This document shows, one piece after another, positions 48,939 through 57,907 of a stretch of 64,000 bases of DNA. The notes beneath the pieces were generated by a model. The model searched no databases and was not told the origin of the DNA. It was given only the letters and a program-made list of their open reading frames with translations. The position numbers were made by a program, and so were the translations under genes. Source of the stretch: JBALVT01 sp045110675. Lineage in GTDB: Bacteria > Pseudomonadota > Gammaproteobacteria > Pseudomonadales > Halieaceae. Numbering within the stretch: position 1 is the first letter of the stretch; every line of letters starts with the position of its first letter. The stretch covers positions 12,903 to 76,902 of the forward strand of contig JBGCGJ010000047.1 in the NCBI GenBank assembly GCA_045110675.1, in the 5' to 3' direction.

Positions 48939-50462
48939 TTAAGCCGGCGGTAATTTGTTAAACCAGGGAGCTGCCTGTTCTAACTGAGCCGCCAACTGAA
49001 ACAACAGGCCTTCCTCCGCATAGCGCCCCGCAAACATTACTCCAACAGGTAGTCCCTCAGGCGTCCAATGTAGCGGAACTGATATGGCTGGCTGCCCAGT
49101 GGCGTTATACAGCATCGTGAAGGCGGAAATATTAATGGCCTCTTTTTCATAAGGCTCATTTTTCTGATTTAAACTCAGCTTACCCAGTTTTACCGGAGGC
49201 GTGGCGAGTGTGGGAGAAAGCAAAACATCAAATTGGCGTTGCAGCAATGCCATTTGTTGAGATGCTCGTTCTATGCCTCTATTGGCAGCATCCAGTTGCT
49301 CTGCCGAATAAACCCGTGAACTCTGATATCGTTGCCAGATAATCGGTTCGAGATCGTCTTGCGTGACTTTTCTGCCGAGCTGTTGTTCGCGCGCCACCAC
49401 GCGCGCCACCGTGCCGACACCCATAACGACTCTCGTACTGGTAAAAAAATCTCGCGGGTCGATGGGGATTCGTACGTGGTCTACTGAGTGTCCGAGGCTT
49501 TCACACAGTTTCGCAGCTTTCTCTGCCGCTTTTGCGCATTCCGGGTGAACTTTGCTGTAAGTGACGGGAGTGGTGATCAAACCAATACGCAGTGAGTGTG
49601 GGGGTCGTTGAATTTGTTCCAGATAGGTTTTACCCGGCGCGGGAGCAATAGTGGTTTGACCAGGTTCCGGCCCGCGTGTGGCGTCAAGTAGCGCAGCACT
49701 ATCGCGAACACTGCGAGATATAGCGTGAATAACACTCATGGTGGAGGACAATTTTTTCGGCCCGGCTGGAACGCGTCCTCTGCTGGGTTTCAGGCCGAAC
49801 AGTCCGCAGCACGATGCGGGAATTCTTATCGATCCTCCACCGTCCGTGGCGTTGGCGATGGGTAGAATTCCTGTCGCAACTGCAGCGGCGGCACCACCCG
49901 AGGAGCCCCCGGTGGTGCGGGTCAAATCCCACGGGTTGCGAGTTTCCCCAAACAAGATGGATTCGGTCGTCCCGGTGCCGCCAAATTCAGGGGTCGCTGT
50001 TTTGCCGAAGATCACCAGGCCCGCCCGTCGATATCGATCGACCACGGTGCTGTTGTGCTTCGACACCGCATCTTTGTAAAAACGAGATCCGTTAGTGGTG
50101 ACCGTGCCGGTTAACGCCATCCCCAGATCCTTCAGCATAAAGGGGACACCTGTGAATGAGCCCTTTGGCAGGCCTTTCTTCACGGTTATTCGCGCTCGAT
50201 CATAGAGTTTTTCAACCACGCAATTGATATTCGGATTAACCGCTTCGCTGCGAGAAATCGCTATTTCCAGGAGCTCTGCTGCAGATACGTCGCCATTGCG
50301 AACAAGATGAGCGAGACTCAGGGCATCGTGATTGCGATATTCTTCAAAGCTCAGCGAGGAGCTTCGGGCCGCTTTTAGGGTAGTGGAGGTCCCCGCTGCA
50401 GCAGCAATTGCCAAGCCCTGTTTTATTAGATTTCTTCGGCTTAAATTATTCGGCATAGCCAT
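48939..50462 (-). CDS. Amidase-signature hydrolase with Tat-type signal peptide
   Basis: This 507-residue amidase-signature enzyme has the Ser-cisSer-Lys triad: Lys in VPFMLKDLG, Ser residues in TTGGSSGGAAAAVATG and in the ATDGGGSIRIPASC block. The N-terminus (NLSRRNLIKQG, then a hydrophobic AIAAAAG run) is a twin-arginine signal, so the folded enzyme is exported. Relatives include 6-aminohexanoate-dimer hydrolase-like and other amidases, but the substrate is unknown. It lies 86 bases downstream of gcvP on the same strand. Confidence 0.9.
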   Translation of the reverse strand: MAMPNNLSRRNLIKQGLAIAAAAGTSTTLKAARSSSLSFEEYRNHDALSLAHLVRNGDVSAAELLEIAISRSEAVNPNINCVVEKLYDRARITVKKGLPKGSFTGVPFMLKDLGMALTGTVTTNGSRFYKDAVSKHNSTVVDRYRRAGLVIFGKTATPEFGGTGTTESILFGETRNPWDLTRTTGGSSGGAAAAVATGILPIANATDGGGSIRIPASCCGLFGLKPSRGRVPAGPKKLSSTMSVIHAISRSVRDSAALLDATRGPEPGQTTIAPAPGKTYLEQIQRPPHSLRIGLITTPVTYSKVHPECAKAAEKAAKLCESLGHSVDHVRIPIDPRDFFTSTRVVMGVGTVARVVAREQQLGRKVTQDDLEPIIWQRYQSSRVYSAEQLDAANRGIERASQQMALLQRQFDVLLSPTLATPPVKLGKLSLNQKNEPYEKEAINISAFTMLYNATGQPAISVPLHWTPEGLPVGVMFAGRYAEEGLLFQLAAQLEQAAPWFNKLPPA

Positions 50463-50547
50463 TAACCCATTTTTTTATAATCGCTATTTAGAACTTTAGA
50501 ATAGGTGGTTTCTCAGGGAGCAGCAAATATCCTTAGCGGTGCACTAC

Positions 50548-53451
50548 TTATGTTGAAGGCGAGGTCTCTCGGTAAGAATCAATGGCGGGGCAGGCGCAGT
50601 ACAAATTGCGATCCCCGTATACATTGTCTACTCGATTAACCGGTGGCCAGTACTTGTTGCGCCTGAGGGAATCAACCGGATAGGCCGCTTGCTCCCTGGT
50701 ATAGGTGTGATTCCAATCGCTGGAAGTGATGTCTTCCAGTGTATGGGGTGCATTCACTAGCGGGTTGTCTGTCTCATCCAAGGTGCCGTCCTGAACCGAT
50801 CGAATTTCTTCGCGGATGGATATCATCGCGTCGCAGAATCGATCCAGCTCTGCTATTGATTCCGACTCCGTTGGTTCAACCATGAGCGTACCCGCTACAG
50901 GGAAGGACATGGTGGGTGCGTGAAATCCATAGTCGATTAATCGTTTGGCGATATCTTCTTCAGAAACACCGCTGAGGTCCTTCAAGGGTCGAATATCCAA
51001 AATGCATTCATGGGCTACGTTGCCATTGGCACCCGTGTAAAGAATCGGATAATGATTCTTTAGGCGATGCGCAATGTAATTTGCGTTGAGTATCGCGACC
51101 TTGGTGGCAAGTGTTAAACCGCTCTCACCCATCAATGCGATGTACGCCCAAGAAATAGGCAAGATAGAAGCGCTGCCGTAAGGTGCGGAGGAAATTACAT
51201 CGTTGTCTGAATTCAAACCTGGTACCGGCAAAACGGGGTTGGTCGGCAAAAAAGGCTGCAAATGTGCACCCACACCGATTGGACCCATGCCTGGGCCGCC
51301 GCCACCGTGGGGGATACAAAAGGTTTTGTGCAAGTTTAAATGGGAGACGTCGGCGCCGAATTTTCCCGGCGCCGCTACGCCCACCAATGCATTGAGATTC
51401 GCTCCATCCACATACACTTGTCCGCCGTTGCGGTGAACAATCTCGCACAACTCAATAATGGACTCTTCAAAAACGCCGTGGGTAGAAGGATAGGTCACCA
51501 TGATGGCGGCCAGGTCTTCTTTGTGCCTTTCGGCCTTGGTGATCAAGTCGGCTATATCGACATTGCCCATTTCATCGCACTCGACAATCACCACTTTCAT
51601 ACCTGCGAGAGCGGCGCTGGCGGGATTAGTGCCGTGAGCTGAAGAGGGTATCAGGCATATGTTGCGCTGAATATCACCGCGGCTTTCATGAAAGCGGCGG
51701 ATGGCCAGTAAACCAGCGTACTCTCCTTGGGAGCCGGCGTTGGGTTGCATCGACATTGCATCGTAGCCGGTGCACTCCAATAGCATGTGCTCCAGTTCGG
51801 CCAGCAGTGAGTGGTAGCCCTGTGTTTGATCAGCCGGCGCAAAAGGATGAATACCGGCGAACTCAGGCCAGGTCACTGCGACCATTTCCGCGGTGGCGTT
51901 GAGTTTCATGGTGCAGCTGCCGAGGGGTATCATCGCTCGATTCAGGGCGATGTCTTTCTCTTCTAGGCGACGCATATAACGCAGCATTTCAGTTTCTGAA
52001 TGGTAATCGCTAAAGATAGGGTGTTGTAGATAGTCGATGTCGCGTCGAAGACCTTCTGGAATACCTGCAAACTCATCGACTTCAGCATCGAGTTGCGCAA
52101 TGTCGATGGCCTCCGCGCTTCCGGTGAAGGCCGACCACAAATTAGCAATGTCTTGTGCGGAAGTCGTCTCATCCACGGAGATGCCTAACTGGTCATCGCC
52201 GATCACCCTCAGATTCATGCCCTGCTTCAGGGCGCGCTCGATGATGGCCTGCTGATGATCGCCAACGTGGAACGTCAATGTGTCAAAAAACCGTGTATTG
52301 ATAGACTCAAAGTTGGATTCGGCAAGTGCTTTTTGCAGCACCGCCGTGAGACGGTGTATCCGCAGGGCTATGCGGCGCAATCCTTCGGGACCATGATACA
52401 TCCCGTAAAATGCAGCCATGATAGACAGCAGTGCTTGAGCGGTGCAGATGTTGCTGGTGGCCTTTTCCCGGCGGATATGTTGCTCGCGAGTTTGCATGGC
52501 CATGCGCAGTGCCTGATTTCCTCTGCGGTCAATGGAGACACCAATAATTCGTCCCGGTGTCGAGCGCTTGTAACTGTCGCGGGTGGCGAAATAGGCCGCA
52601 TGAGGGCCACCGAACCCCATCGGAACACCGAATCGCTGGGTATTTCCCAGGACAACATCGGCACCCAGAGATCCCGGAGACTTGATCACCAGTAGGGCCA
52701 TAACATCGGCAGCGACGGATACTAGCGTTTTACTCTCATGGGCACTTTCTATCAGCCCGGAGATATCCGTCAGCGCGCCGTAAGTCCCCGGGTACTGCAA
52801 TAAAACGCCAAAGGCTTCCGTTGTTCCCAGCAATTTTTGCGGATCCCCGACGACCACGTCAATTTCCAGAGCCTGAGCACGTGTTTTTACCACCGATATC
52901 GTCTGCGGGTGACAGTCGCTTGCGACGATGAACACATTACTGCGGTTCTTCTTGTTCACTCTCTGCAACAGCGTCATCGCTTCGGCCGCCGCCGTCCCTT
53001 CGTCCAGCATTGAGGCGTTGGCCAAATCCATACCGGTCAAATCCATAATCATTTGCTGGAAATTGAGCAGCGCTTCCAGGCGCCCCTGCGAAATCTCGGG
53101 TTGATAAGGGGTATAAGCGGTATACCAACCAGGATTTTCTAAAATATTTCGCTGTATAACCGGCGGCGTGTAGGTGTCCGAATAACCCGTACCAATATAA
53201 GATTTGTTCACGATATTGAGTTTGGCCAACTCGCGCAGCCTGGCAATTACTGCCTGCTCAGTCTGAGCGCTGCCTATTTTCATTGCGCTCTGGCTGCGTA
53301 TGGCCTCGGGAACAGTGGCGTCTATGAGTGCATCGAGATTGTCGTAGCCCAGGGCTTGAGCCATTTCGGTTTGCTGCGTTGGGTTCGGACCGATGTGGCG
53401 CTGAATGAAATCTTCGTGGTTTTCCAATTCAACGAGGGACGCGCGAGTCAT
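50548..53451 (-). CDS. gcvP: Glycine dehydrogenase (decarboxylating), P protein
   Basis: This 967-residue PLP enzyme is the decarboxylating P protein of the glycine cleavage system. N-terminal FIQRHIGPN and the C-terminal half with HLNLHKTFCIPHGGGGPG (PLP Lys near residue 703) and MVEPTESE are diagnostic of a single-chain P protein. I start at the ATG at 53451, preceded by GGAG; 28 additional in-frame codons upstream are not conserved. The partner genes gcvT and gcvH are not adjacent; usually they precede gcvP. Confidence 0.97.
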   Translation of the reverse strand: MTRASLVELENHEDFIQRHIGPNPTQQTEMAQALGYDNLDALIDATVPEAIRSQSAMKIGSAQTEQAVIARLRELAKLNIVNKSYIGTGYSDTYTPPVIQRNILENPGWYTAYTPYQPEISQGRLEALLNFQQMIMDLTGMDLANASMLDEGTAAAEAMTLLQRVNKKNRSNVFIVASDCHPQTISVVKTRAQALEIDVVVGDPQKLLGTTEAFGVLLQYPGTYGALTDISGLIESAHESKTLVSVAADVMALLVIKSPGSLGADVVLGNTQRFGVPMGFGGPHAAYFATRDSYKRSTPGRIIGVSIDRRGNQALRMAMQTREQHIRREKATSNICTAQALLSIMAAFYGMYHGPEGLRRIALRIHRLTAVLQKALAESNFESINTRFFDTLTFHVGDHQQAIIERALKQGMNLRVIGDDQLGISVDETTSAQDIANLWSAFTGSAEAIDIAQLDAEVDEFAGIPEGLRRDIDYLQHPIFSDYHSETEMLRYMRRLEEKDIALNRAMIPLGSCTMKLNATAEMVAVTWPEFAGIHPFAPADQTQGYHSLLAELEHMLLECTGYDAMSMQPNAGSQGEYAGLLAIRRFHESRGDIQRNICLIPSSAHGTNPASAALAGMKVVIVECDEMGNVDIADLITKAERHKEDLAAIMVTYPSTHGVFEESIIELCEIVHRNGGQVYVDGANLNALVGVAAPGKFGADVSHLNLHKTFCIPHGGGGPGMGPIGVGAHLQPFLPTNPVLPVPGLNSDNDVISSAPYGSASILPISWAYIALMGESGLTLATKVAILNANYIAHRLKNHYPILYTGANGNVAHECILDIRPLKDLSGVSEEDIAKRLIDYGFHAPTMSFPVAGTLMVEPTESESIAELDRFCDAMISIREEIRSVQDGTLDETDNPLVNAPHTLEDITSSDWNHTYTREQAAYPVDSLRRNKYWPPVNRVDNVYGDRNLYCACPAIDSYRETSPST

Positions 53452-53651
53452 ACAGGCTCCGTGATTGCGTTGCGGACAAAGTAGTGGGTCGGTTTGGAGG
53501 GGCGAGATGTTATCAGCGCAGCCGCTTTTGGGCAATAAATCGTCGTCGTATATAGCCTCGCTACCGGCTTCTTAACGGGACAGTAACTTGCCTTTTGTTC
53601 CGCACATCGGTATCTATAGCGCTCGATAAAAAGTGATGGTGTGAGATTTAG

Positions 53652-54869
53652 ATGGATGTAGTGAAGCCAGAATCGGTTGGCGTGAATAGCGAACAGTTAG
53701 CGCGCATCGGAGAGCATTTTAAGAACCGGTATGTAGGTCCGGGAAAGATCCCAGGTAGCCTCGCTCTTGTCGCCCGCCGCGGGCAAGTGTGTTATTTGGA
53801 TGTGGGTGGTCATAGTGATCTCGAACGAGACACTGCAATGAGTAGTGATACCATCTTTCGCATTTACTCGATGACCAAACCCATCACCTCGGTTGCCCTG
53901 ATGACGCTGTATGAAAAGGGCATGTTTTCGCTGACCGACCCGGTCCACCGATATATCCCCTCCTGGAGAAATCTTCAGGTACGTAAGAGCGGCTCCTGGC
54001 CGCTGTTTCTGACCGAACCATGTGCACGGCCAATGACGATCCGCGATTTATTGATGCACACATCGGGTCTGACCTATGATTTTTTACACGCCACCAATCT
54101 GGATCATGCCTATCGAAAACTGAAAGTCGCTAGAACCTCCCACGGATCGACCTTGCAGGACATGATCGATCAGCTGGCAGAGTTGCCCCTGGAGTTCTCT
54201 CCTGGCGATAGCTGGAATTACTCGGTAGCCACAGATGTGTTGGGCTACCTGATCGAAGTGATCAGCGGGCAGAGCTTGCCAGAGTATTTGCGCGACACAA
54301 TATTCAATCCCCTGGGAATGATAGATACCGGTTTTTCGATAGATGACGACAAGGTGTCTCGTTTTGCATCGTGCTATGAGCGGGACATGAATAAAAAGTT
54401 GATACGCAATGACGATGGCCAAGACAGCCATTTCACAAACACGTCCTTCTTTTCAGGCGGGGGAGGGTTGCTGTCCACCGTCAGCGACTACTACCGCTTC
54501 TGTCAGATGTTGCTCAATGGTGGCACTCTGGACGGACAGCGCATCATAGGTTCGAGGACGTTGGATTTTATGACCAGCAACCACTTGCCGAACGGGGCTG
54601 ACATGTCTGAGGTCGCGCTGGGGAGTTTCAGCGAGACCATTTACGAGGGTGTTGGATTTGGTTTGGGTTTTGCCAACAAGGTGGATCCTGCGAAAAATGC
54701 TTACCCGGGATCGAAGGGCAGTTATTTTTGGGGTGGTTTGGCTAGTACCTTGTTTTGGGTTGATCCGACTGAAGATCTCATCGTCATTTTCATGACACAG
54801 CTTATCCCCTCAAGTACCTTCAATTTTCGCGGGCAGTTGGAAGCTTTGGTGTACGCTGCACTGGATTAA
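53652..54869 (+). CDS. Serine hydrolase, family VIII esterase / class C beta-lactamase fold
   Basis: This 405-residue penicillin-binding-like hydrolase has the nucleophile S-x-x-K (Ser73-Met-Thr-Lys76), the second motif Tyr190 in WNYSVATDVLG, and a WGG in YFWGGLASTLFWVDP in place of the KTG of beta-lactamases. This last feature, and the WNYS-x-ATDVLG form, are typical of EstB-like family VIII esterases. There is no signal peptide, so it is likely cytoplasmic. It is single and divergent from gcvP. Confidence 0.88.
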   Translation: MDVVKPESVGVNSEQLARIGEHFKNRYVGPGKIPGSLALVARRGQVCYLDVGGHSDLERDTAMSSDTIFRIYSMTKPITSVALMTLYEKGMFSLTDPVHRYIPSWRNLQVRKSGSWPLFLTEPCARPMTIRDLLMHTSGLTYDFLHATNLDHAYRKLKVARTSHGSTLQDMIDQLAELPLEFSPGDSWNYSVATDVLGYLIEVISGQSLPEYLRDTIFNPLGMIDTGFSIDDDKVSRFASCYERDMNKKLIRNDDGQDSHFTNTSFFSGGGGLLSTVSDYYRFCQMLLNGGTLDGQRIIGSRTLDFMTSNHLPNGADMSEVALGSFSETIYEGVGFGLGFANKVDPAKNAYPGSKGSYFWGGLASTLFWVDPTEDLIVIFMTQLIPSSTFNFRGQLEALVYAALD

Positions 54870-55046
54870 CTAGGCAAAAACTCTCGCTATCCCTCACTTA
54901 AGTTGTGTGAGGCTCTCCACTGCTCAGGGCGTCCAGTGTTCCCAGAGACATGTGAATTCGCACGGTTTACGTTCTTAGAAAGTTAAGTTGCGCTCGGGCG
55001 ATTAGATGGATTCCTTTCCAGGTATTGATTATCCCCTAGCTCAAAT

Positions 55047-55088
55047 AGCAATCATTCTCATCTACTATTGCAAATGAGAATGATTGCT
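55047..55088. promoter_or_regulatory. Fur-box-like inverted repeat operator
   Basis: AGCAATCATTCTCAT (55047-55061) and ATGAGAATGATTGCT (55074-55088) are perfect 15-base reverse complements separated by 12 bases. Each arm contains TGAGAATGATT or its complement, close to the Fur consensus GATAATGATAATCATTATC. The second arm exactly occupies the spacer of the promoter at 55068-55096, so iron-loaded Fur bound there would block polymerase. Confidence 0.75.
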
Positions 55089-55096
55089 AATATGAT
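55068..55096 (+). promoter_or_regulatory. Sigma-70 promoter of the TonB receptor gene
   Basis: TTGCAA (55068-55073) and TATGAT (55091-55096) are 17 bases apart. The start point would be near 55103, about 70 bases before the ATG at 55172. Confidence 0.65.
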
Positions 55097-55171
55097 CTTT
55101 CCCCATCAGTACACACAGCCAGACATCATTAGATTTATCGGGCTGAACGAAGATTAAGCGTAAGGGAAGAA

Positions 55172-57304
55172 ATGAAACCAACACTCCTAGCTGTAGCCAT
55201 CACAGCAGCAACCGCCGCAGTGACCGCAGCGCCAGTCTTAGCAGATAATCACTACTACGAAGAAGTCACGATAATAGGAACCCGGGATGAAGCACGGGTA
55301 CTACCCGGATCGGGCAGTGTAATCGGCAGTGAACAAATTACCATCGAGGCCGCCAGCGATATAAATCAGCTTTTGAAAACGGTTCCCGGCGTCTACATAC
55401 AGGAAGAAGATGGTCTGGGATTGCGACCCAATATCGGTATTCGCGGCGCGACGTCCGAGCGATCCTCAAAAGTGACCCTGATGGAAGACGGAGTAATGAT
55501 CGCACCGGCACCTTACTCAAATCCCTCTGCCTATTACTTTCCAACCACGTTGCGGATGAATTCCATGGAAGTACTCAAGGGAGCACCCCTATTGCGTTAT
55601 GGTCCCCAGACTACCGGCGGCGTGATTAATATGTTGTCTACGCCTATTCCCGAGGAGAGAGCCGGGGAGTTGAATTTGATTCTCGGTGAAGATGGTCAAA
55701 CAGATCTCCACGCGAACTATGGCGCCAGGTCGGGACAATTCGGGTTTTTGCTCGAGACCGTGCAGAGGTCCTACGACGGCTTTAAAGATATCGATCGCAG
55801 TTCTCAAGATACTGGCTTTGATATTGAAGATTACGTGATAAAGCTCGCCTGGCAGGGTGAGAGCCAAAGCTTGCTGTTCAAAGCGCAGTACTCTGAGGAG
55901 ACCTCGGATGAAACCTATTTAGGCCTGACCGATGAAGATTTAGACGATGATGAGAATCGTCGCTATGGCCTTTCGAGCATCGATGAAATGGACAATGATC
56001 ACCAGGGTTATAGCCTGACTTATCGTCTGGGGTTTAATGATCAGATCTCTATGACCGCGATTGCCTATTACAACGAATTTTCCCGGGACTGGTTCAAGTT
56101 GAGTGGCGGCAATAGCTACATTAATGATGCTAACGCCGGTGATGCTTTTGCTCAGGGCGTGTTGGACGGCACTGAAGACGTGGCGGGTCTAAACTACAAG
56201 CACAATAGTCGGGACTACGAATCACAGGGCATAGATATCAACTTTGATCTGGCCTTGGGAGCACACACACTCGCTGTTGGCGGGCGAGTACACGAAGATA
56301 CAATGGATCGTTTCCAACCCACTGAGCTCTTCGACCAGATCGCTGGCGAGTTAGTGTTCAGTGGAATCAAGTTGCCTACCGGAAGTAATAATCGACTGGA
56401 AAGCGCCGATGCCATTTCTCTGTGGGCAGTAGATAGTTGGCAGGTGAATGAAGCGCTAAACGTCAATTTGGCCTTGAGGTTTGAGGACGTTGAATCACGA
56501 CGACGTCAGTATGATGATCCGGATCGCTTGGCGATTGCATCAGAGCGCGAAAACTCCAGCGACGAATGGCTGCCCGGCGCTTCTTTTACTTACGATATCA
56601 ACGATACCTGGCAAGTACTTGGCGGAGTCCATAAAGGCTTCTCTCCGCTGGGTGGCGGTGCATCGGAAAATGAAGATGCCGAGTCCAGTGTCAACTGGGA
56701 GGCTGGATTCCGTTACAAGGGAGACTGGTTTGTCGAGGCTATTGGTTTCTACAGTGATTTCGACAACAAAACTGAAAATTGCTCTAACGCAAGTCCCTGT
56801 AGCGATGGTTCAACCTCCGGTTCGTTTGTGACTGGTGAAGCCGTTATCGCCGGTATCGAATTTCAAGCCAGTACCACGTTCACTGCTGGTTCGCTGCTGA
56901 TCCCGATAGATGTGAGCTACACCTACACTGATGCAACGATCTCTAAGGACAATCCAGAGGAGGGCTTTGAGGACGGAGATCGTTTGGCTTCTATTCCCGA
57001 AAACGCTTTTAGCCTGCGTATGGGTATCGAATCTGGGATTGGCTGGAACAACTATGCAGTGGCCAAATACATTGATGAGTTGTGCATGGATGTGGGCTGC
57101 AACAACGGCGGTACCCGCTTTGATCGCAGCGAAGACTTGTTCGTGGTCGATTACATCAGTCGCTATGAACTCAATGCAGATGCCGTCGTTTTTTTGAAGG
57201 TCGAGAACGTATTCGACGAACAGGCAATTGTGTCACGCCAGCCTGATGGCGCCAGACCCAACCGGCCGAGAACGGCTTCGGTAGGAGTTGAGTGGAGTTT
57301 CTGA
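55172..57304 (+). CDS. TonB-dependent receptor, FecA/siderophore type
   Basis: This 710-residue outer-membrane receptor has a signal peptide ending near TAAPVLAD, a TonB-box-like EEVTIIGT, a plug domain with INQLLKTVPGVYIQEEDGLGLRPNIGIRGAT, and a barrel ending in VGVEWSF with the terminal aromatic residue. Its layout resembles FecA-type and siderophore receptors. The Fur-type operator upstream supports a role in ferric iron uptake. GGGAAG precedes the ATG. It is a single-gene unit; no ABC transporter partner is adjacent, so transport across the inner membrane must be encoded elsewhere. Confidence 0.92.
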   Translation: MKPTLLAVAITAATAAVTAAPVLADNHYYEEVTIIGTRDEARVLPGSGSVIGSEQITIEAASDINQLLKTVPGVYIQEEDGLGLRPNIGIRGATSERSSKVTLMEDGVMIAPAPYSNPSAYYFPTTLRMNSMEVLKGAPLLRYGPQTTGGVINMLSTPIPEERAGELNLILGEDGQTDLHANYGARSGQFGFLLETVQRSYDGFKDIDRSSQDTGFDIEDYVIKLAWQGESQSLLFKAQYSEETSDETYLGLTDEDLDDDENRRYGLSSIDEMDNDHQGYSLTYRLGFNDQISMTAIAYYNEFSRDWFKLSGGNSYINDANAGDAFAQGVLDGTEDVAGLNYKHNSRDYESQGIDINFDLALGAHTLAVGGRVHEDTMDRFQPTELFDQIAGELVFSGIKLPTGSNNRLESADAISLWAVDSWQVNEALNVNLALRFEDVESRRRQYDDPDRLAIASERENSSDEWLPGASFTYDINDTWQVLGGVHKGFSPLGGGASENEDAESSVNWEAGFRYKGDWFVEAIGFYSDFDNKTENCSNASPCSDGSTSGSFVTGEAVIAGIEFQASTTFTAGSLLIPIDVSYTYTDATISKDNPEEGFEDGDRLASIPENAFSLRMGIESGIGWNNYAVAKYIDELCMDVGCNNGGTRFDRSEDLFVVDYISRYELNADAVVFLKVENVFDEQAIVSRQPDGARPNRPRTASVGVEWSF

Positions 57305-57311
57305 GGCGTGC

Positions 57312-57806
57312 TCAGTAGCTGATGTCGACAACGTAATAGGTTTTTTCACCCGAAGGGCTCTGGACCTTGACCTCATCGTCCAGACCCTTTCCGAGCATCG
57401 CTTTCGCAAGGGGCGAGTCCATGCTCAGTTTGCCGGCAGTTAAATCAAACTCATCTGGCCCAACAATTCTCCAACGGTACTCTGTGCCTTCGTCGTCCTC
57501 TAGAGTGACCGTTCCGCCAAAGAAAATTTTGTCTTGATTGTCCGGTGCTCGATCGACAATTTGCAGCTCGTCCAGGCGTTTGTTGAGAAAGCGCACCCGT
57601 GAATCAATTTCCCTCAGTCTTCGCTTGCCGTATATGTAATCGCCATTTTCCGAGCGGTCGCCATTTTTCGCAGCTTCGTGAACGGCGTTGGTGACTACGG
57701 GGCGCTCCACCTTCCACAACTGATGATGTTCTTCACGGAGGGCTTTCTCGCCCTCCGGCGTGATGTAGTTTGAGCCGCGAACCCGCGGTGGTCTGTATCT
57801 TCCCAT
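57312..57806 (-). CDS. greB: Transcription elongation factor GreB
   Basis: This 164-residue cleavage factor rescues backtracked RNA polymerase. It has an N-terminal coiled coil with GDRSENGDYIYGKRRLREIDSRVRFL, where the tip Asp-Glu pair (GDRSEN) stimulates cleavage, and a C-terminal FKBP-like domain ending YYVVDISY. The start at 57806 gives the typical GreB length; the frame is open 36 codons further without support. The basic RYRPPRVRGSNY segment before the domain is an addition relative to E. coli. Confidence 0.93.
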   Translation of the reverse strand: MGRYRPPRVRGSNYITPEGEKALREEHHQLWKVERPVVTNAVHEAAKNGDRSENGDYIYGKRRLREIDSRVRFLNKRLDELQIVDRAPDNQDKIFFGGTVTLEDDEGTEYRWRIVGPDEFDLTAGKLSMDSPLAKAMLGKGLDDEVKVQSPSGEKTYYVVDISY

Positions 57807-57907
57807 GGCTACATTGTACCGGCAGTGCCACGCAGTACCAAAATCCACTAGACCTGTCCGGTGGGTACTGTTACAAATAGTCCCTGTAAACACATGAGGG
57901 ATTCTTT

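Larger units (their letters stand above)
54870..55171. other. Intergenic region with Fur-type operator and promoter
   Basis: These 302 bases contain no gene. A short CTCAC/GTGAG hairpin near 54896 may end the upstream gene. The iron-type operator and promoter at 55047-55096 occupy the distal part; nothing else is recognised. Confidence 0.55.

Noticed and set aside
53452..53651. Glycine riboswitch upstream of gcvP
   Set aside because: I looked for the paired-aptamer landmarks and saw none in the 200-base region.
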